Shown here one piece after another: positions 55,888 through 62,979 of a stretch of 64,000 nucleotides of DNA (its first letter is position 1; every line of letters begins with the position of its first letter). Origin of the DNA: Streptomyces sp. AJS327. Lineage in GTDB: Bacteria; Actinomycetota; Actinomycetes; Streptomycetales; Streptomycetaceae. Where the stretch lies: contig NZ_SKBR01000003.1 of the NCBI RefSeq assembly GCF_013450295.1, positions 620,001 to 684,000 on the forward strand. Reading direction: 5' to 3'. The notes under the pieces are model-generated. The model made no database searches. It was not told where the DNA came from and saw nothing but the letters and a program-made list of their open reading frames with translations. Made by a program: the position numbers and the translations under genes.

Positions 55888-56727
55888 TCAGGAGCCGGAG
55901 CCGACCTCGATCGGCACGCCGACCAGCGAGCCGTACTCGCACCAGGACCCGTCGTAGTTCTTCACGTTCTCCTGGCCGAGCAGCTCGTGCAGCACGAACC
56001 AGGTGTGCGCGGAGCGCTCGCCGATACGGCAGTAGGCGATGGTGTCCTTGCCCAGGTCCACGCCCGCGCCCTCGTACAGCTCCTTCAGCTCGGCGTCCGA
56101 CCTGAAGGTGCCGTCGTCGTTGGCCGACTTCGACCAGGGGATGTTCTTCGCGGAGGGCACGTGGCCGCGCTGCTGGGCCTGCTCCTGCGGCAGGTGGGCG
56201 GGGGCGAGCAGCTTGCCGCTGAACTCGTCGGGGGAGCGCACGTCGACCAGGTTCCGGGTGCCGATGGCCGCCACGACCTCGTCCCGGTGGGCGCGGATCG
56301 CGGTGTTCTGCGGCTGCGCCGAGTACGAGGTGGCCTCGCGGGTCGGCACCTCGGCGACCAGGTCGCGGGAGTCCAGTTCCCACTTCTTGCGGCCGCCGTC
56401 GAGCAGCTTCACGTTCTCGTGGCCGTAGAGCTTGAAGTACCAGTAGGCGTAGGCGGCGAACCAGTTGTTGTTGCCGCCGTAGAGCACCACGGTGTCGTCG
56501 TTGGCGATGCCCTTCCGGGACAGCAGCTCCTCGAAGCCCGCCTGGTCGACGAAGTCACGCCGCACCGGGTCCTGGAGGTCCTGCTTCCAGTCGATGCGCA
56601 CCGCGTTCCTGATGTGGTTCTTGTCGTAGGCCGAGGTGTCCTCGTCCACCTCGACGATGACCGTCTTGGGGTCGTCGATGCGGGCCTGGACCCAGTCGGC
56701 GTCTACCAGGACGTCGCTGCGGCTCAT
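55888..56727 (-). CDS. Thiosulfate sulfurtransferase (rhodanese, two-domain)
   Basis: A 279-residue rhodanese that moves sulfane sulfur from thiosulfate to thiophilic acceptors. The N-terminal inactive domain shows DPKTVIVEVDEDTSAYDKNHI. The C-terminal domain has the catalytic cysteine in AYCRIGERSAHTWFVL, preceded by LVDVRSPDEF. ATG 56727 has GAGGAG upstream. Mycobacterial homologues (CysA2-SseC) are cysteine-responsive, and a short leader peptide with two Cys codons lies some 260 bp upstream here. DUF1416 follows. Confidence 0.93.
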   Translation of the reverse strand: MSRSDVLVDADWVQARIDDPKTVIVEVDEDTSAYDKNHIRNAVRIDWKQDLQDPVRRDFVDQAGFEELLSRKGIANDDTVVLYGGNNNWFAAYAYWYFKLYGHENVKLLDGGRKKWELDSRDLVAEVPTREATSYSAQPQNTAIRAHRDEVVAAIGTRNLVDVRSPDEFSGKLLAPAHLPQEQAQQRGHVPSAKNIPWSKSANDDGTFRSDAELKELYEGAGVDLGKDTIAYCRIGERSAHTWFVLHELLGQENVKNYDGSWCEYGSLVGVPIEVGSGS

Positions 56728-56988
56728 GCTGTGTCTCCTCACGGGGTGTGCTGGCTGGGACGGGTGCGGCGGAGGTGGCGGGGCGCGTGGCGGGGCCGCG
56801 CGCGGTCCGGGACGGGCTTCGGGCTGCGTGCTGGATCGGCTTCGGACAGCGGGCTCAGCTGGCTGTGGAGCGGGAACCGGTGCGTGGTCGTGCGCTTCGG
56901 CCCCGGTGCGCACGGCGTCGGGCGCGAGGGTGCGGCGGCCGTGGGCGTGGGGGAGGCGGCACGTACCGCGGGGGCGGGACGGCAGCCG

Positions 56989-57072
56989 TCAGCGGCTGGT
57001 GCGACAGAGCATGGCGGCGATGCGGCACAGATCGACTGCCCGTCGCTTGGTGAGAACCGCCTGTCGCTTCAT
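56989..57072 (-). CDS. Leaderless cysteine-containing leader peptide
   Basis: A 27-residue basic peptide beginning MKRQAVLTKRRAVDLCRI, with Cys at 16 (UGC) and 23 (UGU). It matches the putative leader peptide family annotated before sulfur and cysteine genes in Streptomyces. The -10 box TACGAT (57085-57080) ends 7 nt before ATG 57072, so translation starts at the mRNA end. It precedes the sulfurtransferase by about 260 nt. Mycobacteria use leaderless Cys-codon sORFs as cysteine attenuators for orthologous genes, so the same role is likely here. Confidence 0.75.
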   Translation of the reverse strand: MKRQAVLTKRRAVDLCRIAAMLCRTSR

Positions 57073-57406
57073 GCGCTCGATCGTAAGGAGGAGACGGGGC
57101 GTGTGTCACCGTCAATCCGAATGCTGAGATTTTTTCGTCCGTATTGCAGGATCGTGAACCCCGTGTGGGCCGCTCCGGGCCATCCACGCGGCCCGAACAC
57201 GCCACCGTGGCACGGGGATTCCCCGCCCCTCCTGCCGTACGGAACGGGGTGTCTCGACCCTCGGGACGTTCACCGCCCCACCCGCTCCGGCCCTCCCCGT
57301 CACCCCGGGGCGGGGCGTGCGGGGGTGTGCGTCCCGGGCAGGGCACGTGGACGACACGGGCGGGGCGTGCGGGGGCGGGGCGTGGGTATCGGGCAGGGGC
57401 CCCGGG
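57073..57406. other. Non-coding region with leader-peptide promoter
   Basis: Holds TACGAT at 57080-57085. GCGGGGCGTGCGGGGG occurs twice, about 50 bp apart, in the 57.31-57.38 kb part. No gene was recognised. Confidence 0.45.
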
Positions 57407-58129
57407 TCAGCTGTTGAGGGGGACGTCCTCGCCCTCCACGGTCAGCTCGATGCCCTTCTGGGTGGGCACCGCCCTCTTCAGTGTGAGGCCGTCCGGCAGC
57501 CCGTCGATGGCCCGGTCGAAGTCGGTCTTCTTCCGGACGGCTTCCTCCACGCCCGGCACCTTTGAGGCCGGAATCCGAGTGGCGCGGAGCTTGATCTTGT
57601 TGCCGCTCACCCCGACGGTGGCGCGCACACTACAGTCCTGCTTCAGCAGGGCGCAGGCCCTGGTCAGCGGCCCGACCTGGGCGTCGACCCTCACCTGGCC
57701 GCGGCCGGAGTCGCTCTTCCCGCCCCAGCCGAGGTTGACGTCCTTGTCCGCCGCCTTGGTGAGCGCGTCGTAGCTGATCAGTGCCGTGCCGGTGGCGTGG
57801 GAGGCGGTGGCGGAGGAGTAGCCGTCGCTGAGCCGCACGTCCGACAGGTCCGCCGTCAGGCTGGAGAGGGTGACCTGGCGCGCACCCGAGCGCGCGGTCA
57901 CGTCGCTGACGTTGACCGTGATCTTGTCGAACTCCTTGGTGGCGAACTGCGTCAGGAAGGGGAAACCGTCGATCGAGACGTCGACCTCCCCGGCCTCCGT
58001 CATCCCGTTGGAGTCCTTGATCTGCTGGGCCACTTCGTCCTCCGCCATCCCGACGGCGAGTCTGTCGGCGGCGACGAACAGCACCGCGAGGACGGCCAGG
58101 ATGACGAGACTGATGCGAAGTGCGCGCAT
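57407..58129 (-). CDS. DUF2993 (LmeA-like) protein
   Basis: A 240-residue protein with one N-terminal helix acting as a signal or anchor (about 4-24), then a DUF2993 domain: AEDEVAQQIKDSNGM, VDVSIDGFPFLTQ, ITVNVSDVTARSGARQVTL and GLPDGLTLKRAVPTQKGIELTVEG. The mycobacterial member LmeA binds phospholipid and helps lipomannan elongation; a lipid-binding envelope role is the best guess here. It lies upstream of the leader peptide on the same strand. Confidence 0.85.
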   Translation of the reverse strand: MRALRISLVILAVLAVLFVAADRLAVGMAEDEVAQQIKDSNGMTEAGEVDVSIDGFPFLTQFATKEFDKITVNVSDVTARSGARQVTLSSLTADLSDVRLSDGYSSATASHATGTALISYDALTKAADKDVNLGWGGKSDSGRGQVRVDAQVGPLTRACALLKQDCSVRATVGVSGNKIKLRATRIPASKVPGVEEAVRKKTDFDRAIDGLPDGLTLKRAVPTQKGIELTVEGEDVPLNS

Positions 58130-58392
58130 GTGTTGCTTCCCCCATGCAATCGGCTTGCCGCGAGCCTACCGTCAGCACCTGTACGGAAAGCGGTGCAGAG
58201 GGGGCGATAGTCGATCACTGGTTGTCGTGGATGATCGCGAGGCGATCGGCCCCGGGCGACCGCGGCACCGGGCGTCCCTGTCAGCCGTCCTGTCCCCGCC
58301 GTCACCCCTCCCGTCCCGTCCCCGCCGCCGGGCGATCAGCTGCTCGGCAGCGGGCGACCGGGTGCCCGGCCGCCGGGCCCGGGTGGCCGGTG
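58130..58392. other. Spacer upstream of the DUF2993 gene
   Basis: About 260 bp, GC-rich. No clear signal was found. Confidence 0.4.
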
Positions 58393-60108
58393 TCAGCCGA
58401 GGACGCGGCCGAGCAGGTAGACGGCGGGGGAGGCCAGGGTGAGCGGCAGCGCCACCCCGGCGGTCAGGTGGACGAACCGCGACGGGAAGTCGTAGCTCGC
58501 GACCCGCAGCCCGATCAGGGCCCCGGCCCCGGCCGCCGCGCCGAGCACCGCGCCCACCGTGCCGAGGTCGGTCAGCCCACCCACCGCCACGCCCGTACCG
58601 GCGGCGGCCAGCAGCGCGACCACCGGTGACACGTAGGGCGGCAGCGGCAGCGCGCGGGCGAGCGCGGCCACCGCGACGGCGGCGGCTCCCACCGTCACCG
58701 CGTCCGGCTCGGCGGCCAGGTGACCGGCGGCGAGCACCGCGAGGCCGGAGGAGGTGAGCGTCGCGGTGAGCGCGTAGAGCCGCTCGTCGGGGCTGGAGTG
58801 GTTGCGCAGCTGCAACACGAGGGTGAGCACGCACCAGACACCGAGGGTGGCGATGGCGACGCCGGGCGCGCCACCCTCCCCGTCCCCGTCGGTGACCAGC
58901 AGCGCGACGGTGGTGGTCACCCCGGCGAGGAAGGCCAGCAGGATCCCCTGCCGGGCGGGCCACATGCCGTTCAGCCGGAACCACCCGGCGGCGGTGACCG
59001 CCTGGAGCGGCAGAACGGCGGCGGCGAGCGCGAGGTTCCCGGCCTGTGCGGCCAGCGCGAGCAGCAGCGCGAGCACCGTGGTGAGCCCGGCCGGGACGAT
59101 GCCCGGCGGGATGATCGGCGAGCGACCGGCCCGGTCCGGGTGCGCGGGACCCTCGGGACCGCTGGCGCCGCCCGGGCCGCTGGCGCTGTCCGGCCTGGGT
59201 GTCCCGGCTTGCGTGGGCAGCGACTCCGGGGCCGCGCCTGACGGCGGTCCGGCCGGGGTGACCCGCAGCCGCTGGGTGCTCTCCGGGGCGCCCGCGCCGG
59301 GGAGCGGGGCCGTCTGGTGCGCTCCGTGGTCGGGGGTGGAGCCGGGAGCGGCATCGGGGGCGCCGCCGTAGGGGGCCTGCCGCTGCCGGGGCCCGCTCTG
59401 CCACGGCGGCTGGCGGGCGTCGTGCCCGCCGTGCTGCTGGTCGTAACCGCCGTGCTGGCTGTGCCCGCCGTGCCCGCCTTGCTGGTCGTACCCGTTGCCC
59501 TGGCCGGGCCGTGGGGGCGCGTCGTACCGGCCGTACGGGTCGCGCGGCCCCGGCCGCCCCTGCCCCGGCTGCTCCAACCCCTGCTGGTGGTGGGGCTGTT
59601 GGGGCTGTTGGGGCTGGCCGTACGGGCCGGGCCGCTGGTCGTCGTGGGCGTACGGCTGGGCGTACCCCTGGTGGTGCGGTTCTCCGTGTCCGGCGGGCTG
59701 CCCCGGCCGCTGCCCGCCGGGCTCCCCGTACGCGCCCGGCTGGCCGGGCGGGCCCGCCTCCCCGTACGCGCCGGGCGCCGCGCGGTCGCCGTACCGGCCG
59801 TGCTGGCTCCGCGCTCCGTGCTGGCCGTGCTGGCCGTGCTGGGTGTGCCGCTGGTCGTAGGCGCCGTGCTGGTCGTACGGGCTGTACTGGCCGTACTGGA
59901 CCTGGGGGCCGGGCTGTTGGGGCTGGGCGTGTGGCGGACGCGGAACCGTCGCGCCGGACTGACCGTACGGCTCCGACGCCGCGTACGGCCCGGCCTGACC
60001 GTACGAGTCGGCCTGACCGTACGGCTCGGGTGGGTGGTGCCCGCCGGGGTGGGGCGGCGGTGGGTGGGCGCCCTGCTGGTGCGGCGGCTGGTGGGGGTGC
60101 TCGGTCAC
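58393..60108 (-). CDS. Multi-pass membrane protein with long Gln/Gly/Tyr/Pro-rich cytoplasmic domain
   Basis: A 571-residue protein of unknown function. The first about 330 residues are low complexity (repeats around PYGQ, GQHGQHG and QPQQPQQP), probably disordered. The rest holds about eight to nine hydrophobic helices with few charged residues (from IIPPGIVPAGLTTVLALLLA to the final LASPAVYLLGRVLG). GTG 60108 overlaps the MoaD-like stop codon by 4 nt, so the two are coupled. Streptomyces carry an orthologue in this position, but I know no role. Confidence 0.78.
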   Translation of the reverse strand: MTEHPHQPPHQQGAHPPPPHPGGHHPPEPYGQADSYGQAGPYAASEPYGQSGATVPRPPHAQPQQPGPQVQYGQYSPYDQHGAYDQRHTQHGQHGQHGARSQHGRYGDRAAPGAYGEAGPPGQPGAYGEPGGQRPGQPAGHGEPHHQGYAQPYAHDDQRPGPYGQPQQPQQPHHQQGLEQPGQGRPGPRDPYGRYDAPPRPGQGNGYDQQGGHGGHSQHGGYDQQHGGHDARQPPWQSGPRQRQAPYGGAPDAAPGSTPDHGAHQTAPLPGAGAPESTQRLRVTPAGPPSGAAPESLPTQAGTPRPDSASGPGGASGPEGPAHPDRAGRSPIIPPGIVPAGLTTVLALLLALAAQAGNLALAAAVLPLQAVTAAGWFRLNGMWPARQGILLAFLAGVTTTVALLVTDGDGEGGAPGVAIATLGVWCVLTLVLQLRNHSSPDERLYALTATLTSSGLAVLAAGHLAAEPDAVTVGAAAVAVAALARALPLPPYVSPVVALLAAAGTGVAVGGLTDLGTVGAVLGAAAGAGALIGLRVASYDFPSRFVHLTAGVALPLTLASPAVYLLGRVLG

Positions 60109-60371
60109 CGGGAGCCTCCCGCGAACGGGGGGAGGACCTCGACGGTTCCGCCGTCGGTGAGCCGCACGGCGTCGTGTGGGCGGGCGCCGACCTGTTCGCC
60201 GTCGACCAGGAACGAGCAGCGCTGGAGCACCCGGGCGAACTCCGGGTGCGCGGAGTGCCTCGCGCGTGCCTCCCCGAGGGCCTCGGCGAGGGTCATGGCC
60301 TCGTACCGCTCCTCGGCGGTCCCGGCCGCGGCCTTCGCCGCCGCCCAGTAGCGGATGGTGCCGCTCGCCAT
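60105..60371 (-). CDS. MoaD/ThiS-family sulfur-carrier-like protein
   Basis: An 88-residue ubiquitin-like protein: GTIRYWAAAKAAAGTAEERY, ARARHSAHPEFARVLQRCSFLVDGEQV and GTVEVLPPFAGGSR. Functional MoaD/ThiS proteins end exactly in Gly-Gly, which is adenylated and thiocarboxylated. Here Ser-Arg follows the diglycine, so cleavage would be needed or the carrier function is lost. ATG 60371 has AGAGGAA upstream. It overlaps the next gene by 4 nt. Confidence 0.87.
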   Translation of the reverse strand: MASGTIRYWAAAKAAAGTAEERYEAMTLAEALGEARARHSAHPEFARVLQRCSFLVDGEQVGARPHDAVRLTDGGTVEVLPPFAGGSR

Positions 60372-60427
60372 CGTGTTCCTCTCGGTCGCCTGTGGTGCGG
60401 GTCCCATGATGGACGGTCCGCGGGGGG

Positions 60428-61429
60428 TCAGGTGCGGGCGCGGGTCCACGCCGCGACGCGGTGCAGGAGTTCGGGTCGGGCCGCGTTCTCCGCGTGGCCG
60501 AAGCCGGGGACGATCCACAGCTCCGCGTCGGCCGCCGGGTCGCTCGCCCCGGCGGACGGGCCGGGCGCCGCGTGACCGGAGGCGGTGGGGGTGCCGGACG
60601 TGTCGGGGGTGCGGGAGGCGCCGGGGGCGGTGGTCGTGGCGCCGGCGGCGGTGGCGAGGGAGCGCGGATGGTCCAGGGGGAAGTAGGGGTCCTGGTCGCC
60701 GTGGACGATCAGCAGCGGGGTGGGGGCGATCAGCGGTGCGGCGTCGACGGGGGAGAGCGGCACCGGGTCCCAGTCGGCCGGATGGATACGGGTCCTGAGT
60801 CCGAATCGTGAGACGAGTCGTCCCACCGGGCTCTCGATCGCCTGATGGACGCGGCGCATGGGCGCGGTCCCGCGGTAGAACCAGCGGGCCGGTGCGCTGA
60901 TCGCGACCACCGTGTCGGCGTGTGCGCCCGTGCGCCCCTCGCGCTCCTCGGGGGCGTCGGGGTGGTACAGCGCCCCGTGCCGGATGACCACCGAACCGCC
61001 CATCGAGAAGCCGACGGTCGTCACCCGGCGGTGCCCCAGCGAGCGGGCCCAGCCGACGGCCGCCGCGAGGTCCAGCACCTCCAGGTCGCCCACCGTCGAC
61101 CGGCCGCCCGAGCGGCCGTGGCCCCGGAAGGAGAAGGTGATCACGGCGGTGTGCTGTGCGAAGACCCGTGCGGCGCGGCGCAGCGCGGGCCGGTCGAGCG
61201 AGCCGGTGAAGCCGTGGGCGAGCACGGTGACGGCGGCCTCCGGCGGTTCCACGGCCTGGTCCGGGCGGTGTGCCGGTCCGGCGTACGGCTCGTACCGGGC
61301 CTCGACGCGTACCCCGTCCGCGGCCCGCAGCGCGCGGTGCCGCACGCCGGAGCGGGGCTCCACGGGCGCGCGCCCCGAGGTGGCGGCGGGGGCGGAGCGA
61401 GCGATCTCACACTGCCTTGCTTCGTACAC
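60428..61429 (-). CDS. Alpha/beta hydrolase
   Basis: A 333-residue hydrolase-fold protein. The oxyanion-hole region is VTVLAHGFTGSLDRP. The nucleophile elbow reads GFSMGGS. The acid is near LLIVHGDQDPYFPLDHP, and the base His lies in PGFGHAENAARPE. An Ala/Thr/Ser-rich insert (about 270-300) precedes the last His. The substrate is unknown. The start is uncertain: GTG 61429 (VYEARQ) is my choice, and later GTGs near RHRALRAADGV are possible. It lies between the MoaD-like gene and glnR, transcribed away from glnR. Confidence 0.82.
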   Translation of the reverse strand: MYEARQCEIARSAPAATSGRAPVEPRSGVRHRALRAADGVRVEARYEPYAGPAHRPDQAVEPPEAAVTVLAHGFTGSLDRPALRRAARVFAQHTAVITFSFRGHGRSGGRSTVGDLEVLDLAAAVGWARSLGHRRVTTVGFSMGGSVVIRHGALYHPDAPEEREGRTGAHADTVVAISAPARWFYRGTAPMRRVHQAIESPVGRLVSRFGLRTRIHPADWDPVPLSPVDAAPLIAPTPLLIVHGDQDPYFPLDHPRSLATAAGATTTAPGASRTPDTSGTPTASGHAAPGPSAGASDPAADAELWIVPGFGHAENAARPELLHRVAAWTRART

Positions 61430-61684
61430 GTCGGCTATTCTGCTGGACGAAGGATCCGGGCAGCGCCGCCCCCGGGTCCTTTTGTGCTTTCTGGAGGGCC
61501 GGGGGTTCCGGGTACCGGTCTGGGAGTTCCGGTTTCCGGGGTACCCGGGCCCGGGAGTCGCCGGGCGGCGGGTCCGCCCCGCTTCCGGGGTGGCGGCCGG
61601 TGCGGCCGTGACCGTGCGGCGCACCGGGTGGACAGCATGAACGTCGGATACGTCCTCGCGTGACCGAGGAAGGGACAGAACGTC

Positions 61685-61762
61685 ATGGGCAAGCGAAACG
61701 CGCAGCGTCGGGACCGTTCGAAGGCGCACCATACGACGCGGGAGGAGGGAGCCCTGGTATGA
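61685..61762 (+). CDS. 25-residue basic upstream peptide coupled to glnR
   Basis: ATG 61685 has GGAAGGGA upstream. The frame encodes a 25-residue Arg/Lys/His-rich peptide beginning MGKRNAQRRDRSKAHHTT, and its TGA overlaps the glnR ATG (ATGA at 61759-61762). The last codons contain the glnR ribosome-binding site, GGAGGAGGGAG. This arrangement suggests translational coupling or a regulatory uORF. Conservation must decide whether the peptide matters. Confidence 0.5.
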   Translation: MGKRNAQRRDRSKAHHTTREEGALV

Positions 61763-62520
61763 GCTCGCTTCTCCTGCTGACCAACGCTCTCCAGCCCTCC
61801 ACCGAAGTCCTGCCCGCACTGGGCCTGTTGCTGCACAACACGCGCGTGGCCCCCGCCGAGGGGTCCGCCCTCGTCGAGGCGCCGAGCGCCGACGTGATCC
61901 TGATCGACGGGCGCCGCGACCTGCCGCAGGTGCGGTCGCTGTGCCAGCTGCTCCGCTCCACGGGCCCCGGCTGCCCGCTGCTGCTGATCGTCACGGAGGG
62001 TGGCCTCGCCGCCGTCACCGCCGACTGGGGGGTGGACGACGTCCTCCTGGAGAGCGCCGGTCCCGCCGAGGTCGAGGCGCGGCTGCGGCTCGCCACCGGC
62101 CGCCAGCGGGGCACGGCCGACGACAGCCCGATGGAGATCCGCAACGGTGACCTCTCGGTGGACGAGGCCACCTACAGTGCCAAGCTCAAGGGCCGGATCC
62201 TCGACCTGACCTTCAAGGAGTTCGAGCTGCTGAAGTACCTGGCGCAGCACCCCGGCCGGGTGTTCACCCGCGCCCAGCTGCTCCAGGAGGTCTGGGGCTA
62301 CGACTACTTCGGCGGTACCCGCACCGTGGACGTCCACGTCCGGCGGTTGCGGGCGAAGCTCGGCCCGGAGCACGAGTCGCTGATCGGCACCGTCCGGAAC
62401 GTCGGCTACCGCTTCGTCTCGCCGGAGAAGGCCGAGCGGACCGAGGACGAGAAGAACGCGCGGGCGGTGACGGACGCGGCCGAGCGCGTCGCCCGGGAGG
62501 CGGCCACCGGCCGTCAGTGA
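61759..62520 (+). CDS. glnR: Nitrogen regulator GlnR (orphan OmpR type)
   Basis: A 253-residue global nitrogen regulator of actinobacteria. The receiver-like domain begins MSSLLLLTNALQPSTEVLPA and has the conserved D50 in ILIDGRRD. GlnR is an orphan without a kinase and lacks most of the usual phosphorylation pocket. The winged-helix domain reads LTFKEFELLKYLAQHPGRVFT, EVWGYDYFGGTRTVDVHVRRLRAKLG and VRNVGYRFV. The tail is shorter and more charged than in S. coelicolor. ATG 61759 has a very strong GGAGGAGGGAG. Confidence 0.94.
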   Translation: MSSLLLLTNALQPSTEVLPALGLLLHNTRVAPAEGSALVEAPSADVILIDGRRDLPQVRSLCQLLRSTGPGCPLLLIVTEGGLAAVTADWGVDDVLLESAGPAEVEARLRLATGRQRGTADDSPMEIRNGDLSVDEATYSAKLKGRILDLTFKEFELLKYLAQHPGRVFTRAQLLQEVWGYDYFGGTRTVDVHVRRLRAKLGPEHESLIGTVRNVGYRFVSPEKAERTEDEKNARAVTDAAERVAREAATGRQ

Positions 62521-62626
62521 CCCGGGAGTTCCGGAGGACCGGACCCTGTGCCGGACGGCCGCACGCGCCGTGGGCCGCACGCCGAAGGTGCCGGGAACGA
62601 CGCGGGGCCGGAACGGAGGCCCGCTC

Positions 62627-62671
62627 GCCGGAGGACCGCGAGCCGGAGGACCGCGAGCCGGAGGACCGCGC
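62627..62671 (+). repeat. Three 15-bp tandem repeats
   Basis: GCCGGAGGACCGCGA at 62627-62641 and 62642-62656, and a third copy at 62657-62671 differing only in its last base. Confidence 0.7.
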
Positions 62672-62791
62672 TCGCCGCGGGACCGGAACGCGCGAACGCA
62701 CCCCCGAACGGGGGTTTCGCGCGCCGTGGCGGACCGCCGCCGCGCGGCTGGCCGAACGCCGCCGGGTCACCCGGCGCACGCCGGTTCCCGC

Positions 62792-62855
62792 CCGCCCCTC
62801 GTCCCTCGCTCGCCCGCCGCCGCGCCGCGCGGGCGAGCGCCGAGGGACGGGGCGG
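62792..62855 (+). terminator. Long stem-loop between glnR and the LacI gene
   Basis: Arms of about 26 nt (62792-62817 and 62829-62855) pair almost throughout, with two small bulges, around an 11-nt loop. It probably ends the glnR transcript, though it is 270 bp past the stop codon. Confidence 0.6.
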
Positions 62856-62966
62856 TGACCAGGGGCGAAGCCCCCGGAACGCGGGGCGCCGACCGCTGCC
62901 GCAGGGCGGGGCGCGCGCCGGGGCGCGGGGGCGGCACCGCCCGGTGGAGGGGTGATGCTCCCCGCG

Positions 62967-62972
62967 TAGACT
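62967..62972 (+). promoter_or_regulatory. -10 box of the leaderless LacI-type transcript
   Basis: TAGACT ends 7 nt before GTG 62980. No ribosome-binding site is present. Confidence 0.6.
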
Positions 62973-62979
62973 GCGGAAC

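Larger units (their letters stand above)
62521..62966. other. Spacer with tandem repeat and large hairpin
   Basis: About 450 bp between glnR and the LacI gene. It contains three 15-bp repeats (62627-62671) and a long stem-loop (62792-62855). The frames here are Arg/Pro-rich shadows. Confidence 0.55.
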
